Shown piece after piece: positions 46,418 through 55,192 of a stretch of 64,000 nucleotides of DNA; within the stretch, counting starts at the first letter, position 1, and the number at the start of each line of letters is the position of its first letter. The stretch is from Luteolibacter rhizosphaerae (GTDB taxonomy: Bacteria > Verrucomicrobiota > Verrucomicrobiia > Verrucomicrobiales > Akkermansiaceae). The DNA lies in NCBI RefSeq assembly GCF_025950095.1, contig NZ_JAPDDR010000005.1:372001-436000 (forward strand). Reading direction: 5' to 3'. Below the pieces are notes generated by a model. The model was given only the letters and a program-made list of their open reading frames with translations, was not told the DNA's origin and ran no database searches. Made by a program: the position numbers and the translations under genes.

Positions 46418-48784
46418 TCAGCGAAGCGCCCGCTGCATGGTGTCCCATCGGCGCTTGAATGCGGGGGATCTGGCGGCGAGCTTGTTGCCCGCTTCCTTGG
46501 CACGCTCGGGATTGCCGGCAAGGAGGTCGAAGGCGATGGCCTGTTCGTGGCGGCGGAGGCGCTCGATCTCGCTGGAGCTGCTTTTGACCAGCGCGCGATG
46601 GAGCGCGATCATGCTGTCCGGAGAGAGCTCGCTCCACGCGATGTCCCGGGGGCTGCCGGAGGCATCCACGGTGAGGAGACCGCCGGGGCGAGTGCCGGTG
46701 ATCTTGTCGAGCTTGGTGCTATCCCGGAGCTCGAGGGCCAGCGCGGCGGGTGGTGACTTGAGGCCTTCTTCGAGCTCGCCGAGGAAAGCCTCGGCAGCTT
46801 CGGCGAGCATGAGCGTGGCGGCGACCGTTTCATCGCCATCAGCCTTGTCCTTCAAGAGGGTGGCGGCTTCGGCGAAGCGGCACTCCGCGGCGACGGCGCG
46901 GATGGCGGCAAGAGGGCCGACGGGCATTTGCTCCTGAGTTTCCGACGGTTCCGCCGGAGCAAGCGCAGGTTTGGCTTCGAGCAAGCGGGCGCGCTTCTCG
47001 AGATCGAGTTGAAGGGCGCGGATATTGAAGCGGGCACGGCCCTTTGTTTTCAGTCCGGCGTGAACGGCATGAAGCTCATCCGCGAGACTGCGGCAGGTTT
47101 CGGGGTCTTCCGGAAGCGTGTCCGGTATGGCGCTCTTGAGAGTCTGCAGATCGCTGAGATAGGCGGCGACGATGTCGCGATAAGGCTCGATCCAGGCATC
47201 GCTCCCCTTCCCTTCGGATGCCGCGACGGCTTCGAGATGAGGACGGGCCGTGTCCGGAGAGCCCTGCTCCCAGTTTTTCAGGCCGTAAAGGAGCGCGGCC
47301 ATGAGCGCGGCACCCGTCGGAGGAGAAGCCGACTCGGGCCGAACCATCGGGCGGATGCTCTTGATCTTATCGAGTGCGACAATCAGCTCATCGCCCGTCT
47401 GGTCGTCGACTCCGATGGCATTCGAGATATGGGTGATGGCAGCACTTGCTTCCTTCTTGGCGTCGCTCGATGAGCCATTGAGATAGGCGCACACGACGCT
47501 CTGACAGGCAGCCCATGAACCGGTGGGTTCAAGGACACCGCGGTCATCGCGGACGGCGGCGAAGGTGAGACCCGCCTTGGCATAATCGCCCGCGCGGAGG
47601 GCGTCGCCTGCCTCGCGATACTTGGCCCCGGCGCGGAGGCTGTCCGAGTTATCCTTGCCTCCGGCTTGCGAGAGGGCGGAAGCGTGAGAATTCGAGGTAA
47701 CAGCGGGCTCATCCTCCTCACCGCGGCCAACCCACCAGACCCCGAAGGCAATGGCGACGAGGACCATGATGCCCGCGCCAATGAGCGACATCTTCTCACG
47801 GCGGCGGTGCGCGGCGTGACGTGCGACCGAGGCGGGGGTGACGGTGGCGCCAGCGGCGAGGCGCTGGCGAGCGGTCTCCAAGGCGGAGAGCAGGTCGTTG
47901 TAGGAGCGGAAGCGCTGATTCGGGTCGTGGGCCATGGCCCGATCCACGGCGAGGCAAGTGTCCAGGCTGACCCATGGGGCCATCTTGGCAAGAGGCATCA
48001 CGCGGCGTTTGGCCTCGCGGAGCTTGTTGGTGTCCATCGACTCCTCATCGCAGGGCGGCTTGCCAGCGAGGGCGTGGTAAATGGTGGCACCGAAGGCATA
48101 GAGATCCGAGCGGAAGTCCTCCTGCATGCCCTCGATGGTCTCGGGCGGCACGTAGTAGGGAGTGGCCCAAATCTCGGTGGCCTTGGCCTTGCCGCCTTTG
48201 GTGACGAGGGCGAGCCCGAAGTCGACGATCTTGGCATTGCCGGAGACATCGAGAAGGATATTGCCCGGCTTGATATCACGGTGGATGAGGCCGGCGGATT
48301 GGGCGGCTTTGAGGCCCTCGGCGACCTGAATGGCCAGCGGAAGAGCTTCGGCCTCCGGGATCGAGCCGCGCTCGCGGATGTGATGCTCGAAGTGGCCGCC
48401 GCCGACGAGCTCCATGGCGATGTAGAAGCGACCGAAGGCTCGCCCGGTGGTGAAAACGCGGACGACGTGCGGGTGGCTGAAGGAAGCGGTGATGCGGGCT
48501 TCCTCCTCGAAAGCGGTAATGCGGTTCTCGTTCGCGCCATATTCCTCATTGAGAATTTTGACGACGACCTCGCGGCCGAGGGTGTTGTCATTCGCGATGA
48601 AGACCACGCTCATGCCGCCGATGGCGTGGCGGCGAAGGAGGGTGTAGGGGCCGAACTCGCGCTTCACGCGAGTTTGCTGGCCGCAGGCCGGGCATTCGAC
48701 ATTTGAAAAGGGCGCGACTTGGGACACGTCCATGGTCGTCCCACAGGCATGGCAGCAAGCGATCTCCGGTTCCCCCTCGGGCAT
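46418..48784 (-). CDS. Membrane Ser/Thr protein kinase with N-terminal zinc ribbon
   Basis: 788 aa. An N-terminal zinc-ribbon-like start with CxxC pairs (C11-C14 and C31-C34) precedes a PknB-type kinase domain (~45-310). Visible: Gly-rich loop HAIGGMSVVF, VAIK-type Lys76, catalytic HRDIKPGN (Asp170), DFG at 188-190 and the APE-like PPETIEG. A transmembrane helix follows (~338-357, MSLIGAGIMVLVAIAFGVWWV), then a long extracytoplasmic helical region rich in Ala/Glu (~365-788), probably a sensor-like TPR/coiled-coil domain. Eukaryotic-type kinases of this kind are abundant in Verrucomicrobiota. The target is unknown. The gene is followed by the topoisomerase gene on the same strand. Confidence 0.9.
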   Translation of the reverse strand: MPEGEPEIACCHACGTTMDVSQVAPFSNVECPACGQQTRVKREFGPYTLLRRHAIGGMSVVFIANDNTLGREVVVKILNEEYGANENRITAFEEEARITASFSHPHVVRVFTTGRAFGRFYIAMELVGGGHFEHHIRERGSIPEAEALPLAIQVAEGLKAAQSAGLIHRDIKPGNILLDVSGNAKIVDFGLALVTKGGKAKATEIWATPYYVPPETIEGMQEDFRSDLYAFGATIYHALAGKPPCDEESMDTNKLREAKRRVMPLAKMAPWVSLDTCLAVDRAMAHDPNQRFRSYNDLLSALETARQRLAAGATVTPASVARHAAHRRREKMSLIGAGIMVLVAIAFGVWWVGRGEEDEPAVTSNSHASALSQAGGKDNSDSLRAGAKYREAGDALRAGDYAKAGLTFAAVRDDRGVLEPTGSWAACQSVVCAYLNGSSSDAKKEASAAITHISNAIGVDDQTGDELIVALDKIKSIRPMVRPESASPPTGAALMAALLYGLKNWEQGSPDTARPHLEAVAASEGKGSDAWIEPYRDIVAAYLSDLQTLKSAIPDTLPEDPETCRSLADELHAVHAGLKTKGRARFNIRALQLDLEKRARLLEAKPALAPAEPSETQEQMPVGPLAAIRAVAAECRFAEAATLLKDKADGDETVAATLMLAEAAEAFLGELEEGLKSPPAALALELRDSTKLDKITGTRPGGLLTVDASGSPRDIAWSELSPDSMIALHRALVKSSSSEIERLRRHEQAIAFDLLAGNPERAKEAGNKLAARSPAFKRRWDTMQRALR

Positions 48785-48999
48785 AAAGGAGCGTAGCTAC
48801 GGGCGTGCCGGGTTGGAAACTTCAATTCAGTGAAGTTCCGTGAAATGCGCGTGAAGGGAACAGAGCGGAGAGCCAAGAGAACGGAGCCTTGAGGCAGGGA
48901 CTTGGAAGGGAAGGCGAAGTTCAGAATCCCGGGTGTTCTGCCGCCGATCCCCGGCCCTCCATTGACAGCCCGGCTCACCGCCCCCCACCCTCCCCGCCG

Positions 49000-49926
49000 A
49001 TGGAACTGCGTGTGGACGGGAATGCCGGGATGCGGCTGGATGCGTGGCTGGCGGCGAAGCTGCCGGAGCTTTCACGCTCGCGCATCCAAGAGCTGATCCG
49101 CGAGCAATTCATCCTGAGGAACGGGGAACCGGCGAAGCCGCGGGACGCGGTGGCGGCGGGCGACCGGCTGAGCGTGGCGATTCCCGAGGCGGTGCCCGCG
49201 GAGGCTCAGCCTCAGGATATCCCGGTGAAGATCCTGTTCGAGGACGAGCACGTGGTGGTGCTGGACAAGGATTCCGGGATGGTGGTGCACCCGGCGGCAG
49301 GCAATCCGGACGGCACGCTGGTGAACGCGCTCTTGCATCATTGCAAAGGGCGCCTGTCGGGGATCGGTGGTGTGGAGCGACCGGGGATCGTGCATCGCTT
49401 GGACAAGGACACCTCCGGCTGCATGGTGGTGGCGAAGACGGATGTAGCCCACCACTCGCTGACCGAGCAGTTCTCCGGACGGACGATGGAGAAGCTCTAT
49501 CTGGCGGTGGTGCAGGGTGTGCCCACGCCGGCGACTGACACGGTTTTCACGCACATCGGGCGGCATCCGGTGAACCGGCAGAAGATGGCGGTGGTGAATC
49601 CGCCGGGCGGAAAGACGGCGATCACGGACTACGAGATCCTGGCGATCGACCGGGCGAGCAACAGCACGCTGGTGCTATGCCATCTGCATACGGGGCGGAC
49701 GCACCAGATCCGGGTGCACATGCTGCACAAGGGCTGTCCTTTGATCGGGGATCCGATCTATGCGCGGCCGGAGAGGCAAACGGCGAAGCCGGGAAGGCTG
49801 ATGCTGCATGCGTGGCGATTGAGTTTCGATCACCCGGTGAGCGGCGAGCGGTTGAAGTTTCAGGCGGAGGTGCCGCCGGAGTATACGCCGTGGATCTTGG
49901 CGATGGATGGGGACTTGCCGGGGTGA
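49000..49926 (+). CDS. RluA/RluD-family 23S rRNA pseudouridine synthase
   Basis: 308 aa from ATG 49000, which gives MELRVDGNAGMRLDAWLA and an S4 RNA-binding domain at ~10-65. The catalytic block IVHRLDKDTSGCMVVAKT contains the essential Asp. Further family segments are YLAVVQG, TDYEILAI and HLHTGRTHQIRVHM. Converts specific uridines of 23S rRNA to pseudouridine; the exact site (RluC/RluD/RluA type) cannot be fixed from sequence alone, though S4 plus this length fits RluD. Not clustered with related genes; a three-hairpin element follows at 49999. Confidence 0.9.
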   Translation: MELRVDGNAGMRLDAWLAAKLPELSRSRIQELIREQFILRNGEPAKPRDAVAAGDRLSVAIPEAVPAEAQPQDIPVKILFEDEHVVVLDKDSGMVVHPAAGNPDGTLVNALLHHCKGRLSGIGGVERPGIVHRLDKDTSGCMVVAKTDVAHHSLTEQFSGRTMEKLYLAVVQGVPTPATDTVFTHIGRHPVNRQKMAVVNPPGGKTAITDYEILAIDRASNSTLVLCHLHTGRTHQIRVHMLHKGCPLIGDPIYARPERQTAKPGRLMLHAWRLSFDHPVSGERLKFQAEVPPEYTPWILAMDGDLPG

Positions 49927-49998
49927 ACGCAGATGAAGAACAGAAGGCCCCAAGAGATTGGGAGCGCTGGGGTTGATCGGGCACGAACCCAGCATGAG

Positions 49999-50078
49999 GC
50001 GTCCCTACAGGACGCGATGAATCTCGGCTTTTACCCGGCACTATGTGCCGGGCTGTTATGAGCCGTCCCGTTGGGACG
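49999..50078. repeat. Three-hairpin dispersed element, copy A
   Basis: Perfect hairpins GCGTCC/GGACGC (49999-50015), CCCGGCA/TGCCGGG (50034-50052) and CGTCCC/GGGACG (50064-50078), with gaps of 18 and 11 nt. It fills the gap between the pseudouridine synthase and ABC-transporter genes, reaching to 5 bp before the ATPase stop codon. See the element at 59394 for the closest relative, with the same GTCCCGTTGGGAC end. Confidence 0.55.
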
Positions 50079-50083
50079 AAGAG

Positions 50084-50818
50084 CTAGACGTAGCGGAGAA
50101 CGCGGGAAAGGAAGCGCTTGGCTTGTTCAGACTGCGGCTGCTCGAACCATTTGGTCGGGTGGGCGGCTTCGACGACTTTGCCGGCGGCGAGGAAGGCGAC
50201 GAGATCGCCAACGGCGCGGGCGAAGCCCATTTCGTGGGTGCTGAGAATGATGCGCTGACCTCCTTCCGCGAGTTCCTGGATGAGCTCCAGCACCTCGGCG
50301 GTCATCTCGGGGTCGAGGGCGGAGGTCGGCTCATCAAGGAAGAGGATTTCCGGCTTGGAGGCGACGGCGCGGGCGATGCCGACGCGTTGCTGCTGGCCGC
50401 CGGAGAGTTCCGCAGGGCGCTTGTGGGCATGGGCGAGGAGGCCGAAGCGATCAAGGGCGGCTTCCGCGGTTTGCTTGGCCTGCGGGGCGGGCATGCCGTG
50501 GACTTCCTCCAAAGGCAGGGTGAGATTCCTCAGTGCTGTTAGATGCGGGAAGAGATTGAACTGCTGGAAGAGGAAGCCGTTCTTCCGGCGGTAAGCGAGA
50601 AGGCCGGACTCGCTCACGGGCAGGTCCTCGCCGCGCAGGCTAACGCGTCCTTCATCGGGAGTTTCCAAGCCACCGAGGACGCGGAGCAAGGTGCTCTTCC
50701 CCCCGCCGGAGGGACCGACGAGGACGATCACCCGGCCCTCCTCGACATGGAGATCCAAGCCGTCCAAGGCGGCATGAGTGCCGAAGCATTTGGTCAGGCC
50801 GGTGATCTCAAGTTTCAT
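50084..50818 (-). CDS. Polar amino-acid ABC transporter ATP-binding protein
   Basis: 244 aa. Cytoplasmic motor of a polar amino-acid importer. Walker A GPSGGGKST at 35-43, Q-loop in FLFQQFNLFPHLTALRN, signature LSGGQQQR, Walker B ILFLDEPTSALDPE and the His switch STHEMGFA are all present, and the whole resembles GlnQ/HisP/ArtP. The ATG at 50816-50818 overlaps the permease stop by 11 bp, so the genes are translationally coupled in the order binding protein, permease, ATPase. The substrate, likely a polar amino acid, is not determined. Confidence 0.93.
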   Translation of the reverse strand: MKLEITGLTKCFGTHAALDGLDLHVEEGRVIVLVGPSGGGKSTLLRVLGGLETPDEGRVSLRGEDLPVSESGLLAYRRKNGFLFQQFNLFPHLTALRNLTLPLEEVHGMPAPQAKQTAEAALDRFGLLAHAHKRPAELSGGQQQRVGIARAVASKPEILFLDEPTSALDPEMTAEVLELIQELAEGGQRIILSTHEMGFARAVGDLVAFLAAGKVVEAAHPTKWFEQPQSEQAKRFLSRVLRYV

Positions 50819-51587
50819 CGCGGAAGCGGCGTTCGAGACGATGGGCGAGGAAGGCGATCGGAGCTGTTAGAACAAGGTAGCCGATGGCAAGCGGAACGTA
50901 GGCCTCCAAACCGCCGTAGGTGCGGGAGGTGTAAACGCGGGCTTGGTAGGCGAACTCCTGGACGCCGATCACGCTGAGCAAGGAGGAGTCCTTGATCAGG
51001 GATACGAATTGCCCGGCAATGGCCGGAAGGACGCGACGGAGTGCCTGCGGGAAGATCACGTGGCGGTAGACCTGGCCGCGATTGAAGCCGACGGCGCGGG
51101 CGGACTCCCATTGGGTGCGGGGAATGCTCTCCACACCGCCGCGGAGAATCTCCCCGAGGTAGGCACCCTGGAACAGCGAGAGCAGGATCATACCGATGAC
51201 CAGCTTGTCATTCCAGCCGATGGACTCCAGCGAGCGGGACATGAGCGGGGCGAAGATCATGAAGTAGCCGACGAGCAACTGGACCAATAGCGGCGTATCC
51301 CGGACAAACTCGAGGAAGATGCGGCAGGTCCACTTTACTGCAGGCAGCGGGCTGCGCTGGCCGAGCATGAGCAGGACACCGACGAGCAGGCTGCCCACGA
51401 GAGAGCCCAAGGACAGAATGAGCGTGCACCACCACCCGGAGAGAAGCAGGCCGCGGTAGTCCCAGGGCTTCGACCAATTCCAGCCAGGGCTGAGCTTTGA
51501 GAAGACCAGGGTGCAAAGGCCGCCGAAGAAGGCTGCGATCAGGACGATCGCAATCCAATTCCAGAGACGACGGGAGCTGAGGCTCAT
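50808..51587 (-). CDS. Polar amino-acid ABC transporter permease
   Basis: 259 aa integral membrane protein with about five transmembrane helices (first at ~13-33, WIAIVLIAAFFGGLCTLVF). The EAA-type coupling loop is visible as GAYLGEILRGGVESIPRTQWESARAVGF, a hallmark of the HisM/GlnP permease family. It forms the membrane channel with itself or an identical subunit. It overlaps the ATPase gene by 11 bp and lies 11 bp after the binding-protein gene. Confidence 0.92.
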   Translation of the reverse strand: MSLSSRRLWNWIAIVLIAAFFGGLCTLVFSKLSPGWNWSKPWDYRGLLLSGWWCTLILSLGSLVGSLLVGVLLMLGQRSPLPAVKWTCRIFLEFVRDTPLLVQLLVGYFMIFAPLMSRSLESIGWNDKLVIGMILLSLFQGAYLGEILRGGVESIPRTQWESARAVGFNRGQVYRHVIFPQALRRVLPAIAGQFVSLIKDSSLLSVIGVQEFAYQARVYTSRTYGGLEAYVPLAIGYLVLTAPIAFLAHRLERRFRDET

Positions 51588-51598
51588 TCCCGGATCAA

Positions 51599-52372
51599 TC
51601 AGCGGATGATGAAGGGCACACCGAGCTCTTCCATGGCCTTCTTTTCCTCGCCTAGGTATTGATCGGCCAGCTTGGAGAAGCCGCCTTCCGCGCGGAACTT
51701 CGCGATGAAGGCATCGACCTTGGCCTTGGTCTCGGTGTCACCCTTCGGCAAGGCGACGGCCCAGTTCTCCTGCACGAAGGCATTAAGAAGGGCGCGGGTG
51801 GTATCGAGGTTCTCCTTGTGGTAGCGATAGATACTAAGCTGATCGTAGATGAAGGCGTCTGCCCGGCCTTGGGCGACCTCCATGACGCAGGCGGGTTCCT
51901 CGGTGAAGGCGGTGATCTTGGCCTTCGGCAGATTCGCTGCAGCCCAAGACTCGCCGGTAGTGCCAGCTTTCATGGCGACGCGGATGCCATCCTTCTTGAG
52001 GTCCTCGATGGATCGGACGGTGGAGTCCTTGCCGAGGAGGATCGAGAGGCCGGTGAAGGCGTAGGGTTCGGAGAACTCGACCGACTCGCGACGTTCGTCG
52101 GTGGCGGTCATCGAGGAGATCACGATATCGACATTGCCGGACTTCAGGGCGGGGATGAGGCCGCTGAACTCCATCGGGACGATCTTGAGCGGGCGGCCGA
52201 GATCGGCGGCGAGGGCCTCGGCCATCTTGACCCCTACCCCGTCGGGATTGCCTTGGGCGTCTTTCATCTCGAAGGGCGGGTAGGTCAGCTCCATGCCGAC
52301 GCGGAGGGAGTTGTCCTTCTTCCCGCAGGCAGCGAGGAAGCAGCAGAAGATCAGCAGGAGCAGGCGTGGCAT
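51599..52372 (-). CDS. Polar amino-acid ABC transporter substrate-binding lipoprotein
   Basis: 257 aa, bacterial type 3 solute-binding protein. Signal with lipobox LAAC (Cys16), so it is tethered to the membrane. The two-lobed fold begins at LRVGMELTYPPFEMKD and includes FSGLIPALKSGNVDIVISSM and EFSEPYAFTG, matching the glutamine/lysine-arginine-ornithine/cystine-binding type. First gene of the transporter operon; promoter probably within 52373-52476, shared with the divergent antitoxin gene. Confidence 0.92.
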   Translation of the reverse strand: MPRLLLLIFCCFLAACGKKDNSLRVGMELTYPPFEMKDAQGNPDGVGVKMAEALAADLGRPLKIVPMEFSGLIPALKSGNVDIVISSMTATDERRESVEFSEPYAFTGLSILLGKDSTVRSIEDLKKDGIRVAMKAGTTGESWAAANLPKAKITAFTEEPACVMEVAQGRADAFIYDQLSIYRYHKENLDTTRALLNAFVQENWAVALPKGDTETKAKVDAFIAKFRAEGGFSKLADQYLGEEKKAMEELGVPFIIR

Positions 52373-52476
52373 GGCGGGATGCTAGCGGGGATTCGGGGAC
52401 AGGCAGGCATTTTCCGGTCCAGCCGGGAAGGTTTTTGGGGCTTTCGAGATCAGGAGCAAGATGCTAGCGTTTCCCC

Positions 52477-52692
52477 GTGATCGCGATCGAAACCCTGCGC
52501 AACGAGGTCAGTCAGCTCCCCATGAAGGATCGGGCTGCATTTGCCGCGTTCGTGTTGGACACGCTGCCGCCGCCCGACCATCGGGTTTCAGACGAAGAAG
52601 TCCAACGGCGATGGGATGAGATGGAATCGGGAGCGGTGTCCGGAATCTCCATGGAAGAGCTTTTTTCCCGGATCGAGGGCGGGGTGAAGTGA
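52477..52692 (+). CDS. Putative addiction-module antitoxin (TIGR02574 type)
   Basis: 71 aa with a GTG start. The pattern LRNEVSQLPMKDRAAFAAFVLDTL followed by DEEVQRRWDEMESG and EELFSRIEGG is that of the small antitoxin-like component family that accompanies ParE/RelE toxins. The stop TGA shares its last base with the toxin start ATG, so translation is coupled. The protein likely binds and neutralises the toxin and represses the promoter upstream. Confidence 0.75.
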   Translation: MIAIETLRNEVSQLPMKDRAAFAAFVLDTLPPPDHRVSDEEVQRRWDEMESGAVSGISMEELFSRIEGGVK

Positions 52693-52982
52693 TGCGGGTG
52701 GAGTTCAACCCGCTGGTGGAGCAAGACATTTCCGCCGCAGCCGACTGGTATCGGGAGGCCGGAGGGAACGTTGCGGCACGTTTTCTTTCCGAGCTCAGGC
52801 TGGCATTCGAGGAAATCGGCGAACACCCGGAGCGGTTTCACTTCGACGCTACAGAATGGCGTCGATTCAATATGAGAGGGTTCCCCTACCACATCCTTTT
52901 CCGAGAGAAGGCGGAGTCGATTCGGGTCATGGCAGTCCGACACAATCGGCAATCACCCGATCGCGGCATCAATCGAAAATAG
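52692..52982 (+). CDS. ParE/RelE-type toxin
   Basis: 96 aa from ATG 52692, overlapping the antitoxin stop by one base. Typical fold pattern: MRVEFNPLVEQDISAAADWYRE, a helix pair, AFEEIGEHPERFHF, and a C-terminal strand FPYHILFREKAESIRVMAVRHNR, the ParE-like RelE/ParE superfamily end. Such toxins block translation or gyrase. Whether it targets ribosome or gyrase cannot be told, and the pair could be inactive. Confidence 0.85.
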   Translation: MRVEFNPLVEQDISAAADWYREAGGNVAARFLSELRLAFEEIGEHPERFHFDATEWRRFNMRGFPYHILFREKAESIRVMAVRHNRQSPDRGINRK

Positions 52983-52996
52983 GAGCAATTGTCCGT

Positions 52997-53269
52997 ATGG
53001 ATCACGATGCATTTTTCCAAGACCTACTGAACGCGGTGGAACAGCAGCTGGCGGCTCCGCAGACGCGGTATGTGGCGAAGACGCTGCAGCGGCTGACCGG
53101 GGGCGGAATGAGCGAGAAGGATGCGAAGGAGCGGATCGCGGCCTGCTTGGGCGAGGAAACCGATGCGATGTGGCGGCGCAAGAAAGGCTTCGACGAGAAG
53201 AGCTACCGGGAAAAGCTGGAGGCGATCCGGGCGGACGAGAAATTCGAGGAGGGGGACGAAGAGGAGTAA
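52997..53269 (+). CDS. Small hypothetical protein
   Basis: 90 aa from ATG 52997. AGGAG at 52981-52985 stands 11 nt upstream and may be the ribosome site. The protein is helical and strongly charged, with the segment QTRYVAKTLQRLTGGGMSEKDAKERIAACLGEETDAMW and an acidic end (EEGDEEE). No family recognised, though small proteins of this type often occur near restriction or toxin modules. It starts 14 bp after the toxin stop, so it might belong to the same transcript. Confidence 0.6.
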   Translation: MDHDAFFQDLLNAVEQQLAAPQTRYVAKTLQRLTGGGMSEKDAKERIAACLGEETDAMWRRKKGFDEKSYREKLEAIRADEKFEEGDEEE

Positions 53270-53313
53270 TCGCTTGAATATCGGCGGGCGATCTCGCGTT
53301 TCTAGAGGTGCCG

Positions 53314-54183
53314 ATGAAGATCCTACTCGCTCTTGCCTTTATCAGCGGGCTGGGGCTTGGCTGCCTAGGAGCCAAGTGGCTTGCGGGAAAGCAATATCAT
53401 CCGAGTGAACCCAAGAGGGCTGAGGAGCAAATCCGAGAGTCAGCCCCTGTCGCCACCCCAGACAGCAATCTTCTGGAGACTTCCTCCAGTCCGCTTACGA
53501 AGTTTACCGGGAACTGGTCGTCTGCGGATGGCCAACAATCGGCCACGATCGACGGACGTTTTCTCCAATTTCATTCCGCCAAGGGATGGCCCGATCTCAA
53601 AGATAAAACCTTCCTGCTTGGTGGAGAGCTGATGATTCTGAGCGAAAGCGGTCTCTTCTGGCTAAAGACCCTGAATTCCGAGCCTGACCGGATCACTTTT
53701 GTTAAAGAGGACCTTTCCAGCAAAGATCTCAGCAGCTTCACCCTATATCGCGAAGGAACATCAAAGGCGAACTCCCGGTCACCTCTTTCGACTCAATCGC
53801 CCCCTCCAGAGATTCAAGCGCTCCTTGACGAGATTTCAAGCATCGAGCCCGGATCAGCACCCGAGGAGGAAATGAATCGTCTTGTATTCGCTCGGTTTGA
53901 AACTGCCGTGGTTCTAAGCGGGATGACTTCCATGGGTCAGACCGACGACATTTGGAGGCTCGGCAATGGCGATGAATGGATGCTCAAGCTCTCACATGCC
54001 GAGGGGAGAGGTCTCGTCCAATTCCAAGTCGTCCGGGGTTCATGCAAGGCCATCGAGAATGGAGAGCCGGGAATTTCGGGCTACACGTATCCTTACTTTG
54101 TGGATGGGAAGTTGATTACGGGAGTCTCTCCTACCGGACTCCATCAGGTATCCCCTGCAGGGAAGCGCTCCAAAGAGCGTTGA
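53314..54183 (+). CDS. Exported or membrane-anchored hypothetical protein
   Basis: 289 aa from ATG 53314 (a GTG lies two codons upstream). The start MKILLALAFISGLGLGCLGAKWL is a signal-anchor. Beyond it, residues ~65-135 form a beta-like block (LTKFTGNWSSADGQQSATIDGRFL.. LLGGELMILSESGLFWLKTL). A Ser/Pro linker leads to a second part (~165-289) with DIWRLGNGDEWMLKLSHAEG. No family recognised. Composition is somewhat less GC-rich than the neighbours. Confidence 0.65.
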   Translation: MKILLALAFISGLGLGCLGAKWLAGKQYHPSEPKRAEEQIRESAPVATPDSNLLETSSSPLTKFTGNWSSADGQQSATIDGRFLQFHSAKGWPDLKDKTFLLGGELMILSESGLFWLKTLNSEPDRITFVKEDLSSKDLSSFTLYREGTSKANSRSPLSTQSPPPEIQALLDEISSIEPGSAPEEEMNRLVFARFETAVVLSGMTSMGQTDDIWRLGNGDEWMLKLSHAEGRGLVQFQVVRGSCKAIENGEPGISGYTYPYFVDGKLITGVSPTGLHQVSPAGKRSKER

Positions 54184-54257
54184 ATGCCGCCTCCCGCCGG
54201 TTTCCAAGATTTCCGCCTTCGACAAAGCGGAATCCCGGGCCTACAGAAGCCGCGCCG

Positions 54258-55133
54258 ATGCCTCCGCAAGCCACCGCCCGCTCTCCTTTCGCCGGATGTT
54301 TGATCCTGATCCTGGCGGTCGGGATGCTGGTCAGCTTGATCGGCTTTGCGGCATGGCTGCCCTTCAAGCAGGCATCGGAGATCGAGAAATTCACGGCGGC
54401 ATCCCCTGTCCCGCTGCCGATCGAGGCGGTAGAGGGACAGGAGGCGAAGGTCAACGCGCTGTCCGAGCGGCTGGAGCATTTCAGGACCGAGCTGCAAGGC
54501 GATGCGGAGAAGCCGGCGCGGATCGAGCTGAGCCCGGAGGACATCAACCTGGCGATCGCGGCCTACGAGCCGGGCAAGCAGCTGCGCGGGAGCTTCCAGG
54601 TGAAGGAAATCACCAAGGACGCGCTGGTGATCGACATCTGCTACAAGCTGAACGGCAGGCCGCGGCTGGCGAAGGATGGGGAGGACGGCCCGATCACATC
54701 GGATCCGCGCTACCTGATCGGCACGCTGAGGGGGCATCCGCAGCTCGGGCGCCGGGAGCTGGCGCTGCACGTGGACTCGCTGGCGGTGCCCGGGGGGATG
54801 ATCGTGGCGGACGGATTCATGCAGCATTTCTCCAGCCTGCGGATTCTCGAGGCCTACGTTAAAGATCCGGTGCTGGGACCGGCAATGGCGACGCTGACGC
54901 GGGCCGAGCTGGAACCCGGGAAACTGGTGCTGTCGCGGATCCCCGGGGAGACGCCGCCGGACGTGATCGGGGACGCGGATTTCCGCCAAGGCGGGGGCCG
55001 GATGGTGAAGTGGCTGGGGATCGGGGCCTGTGTCTTTCTTGCCTTCGCGGGGACGATGGTGTTTGTGGGACTACGCAAACAGCGTCGAAACCAGAATTCC
55101 GGCGAGACAAGCCGGGACGGCGGCGGCGCTTGA
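54258..55133 (+). CDS. Two-transmembrane hypothetical protein
   Basis: 291 aa from ATG 54258. Hydrophobic helices at ~13-35 (LILILAVGMLVSLIGFAAWLPF) and ~250-270 (WLGIGACVFLAFAGTMVFVGL) enclose a ~210-aa domain that would face the periplasm, followed by a short Arg/Asn-rich cytoplasmic tail. The domain has a helical stretch (VNALSERLEHFRTELQGDAE) and a beta-rich half (ALVIDICYKLNGRP.. LALHVDSLAVPGGMIVADGF). No family recognised. The ClpP-like gene follows 59 bp later on the same strand. Confidence 0.68.
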   Translation: MPPQATARSPFAGCLILILAVGMLVSLIGFAAWLPFKQASEIEKFTAASPVPLPIEAVEGQEAKVNALSERLEHFRTELQGDAEKPARIELSPEDINLAIAAYEPGKQLRGSFQVKEITKDALVIDICYKLNGRPRLAKDGEDGPITSDPRYLIGTLRGHPQLGRRELALHVDSLAVPGGMIVADGFMQHFSSLRILEAYVKDPVLGPAMATLTRAELEPGKLVLSRIPGETPPDVIGDADFRQGGGRMVKWLGIGACVFLAFAGTMVFVGLRKQRRNQNSGETSRDGGGA

Positions 55134-55192
55134 TGGCGGGAATGTCCGGGAAACCCGGTATATTCCGTGCTTCTCGAACACCTGAACGCCCC

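Noticed and set aside
44792-46756. 654-codon + strand frame over the topoisomerase B gene
   Set aside because: The minus-strand frame has all ParE/GyrB motifs; the + strand protein is acidic low-complexity text.
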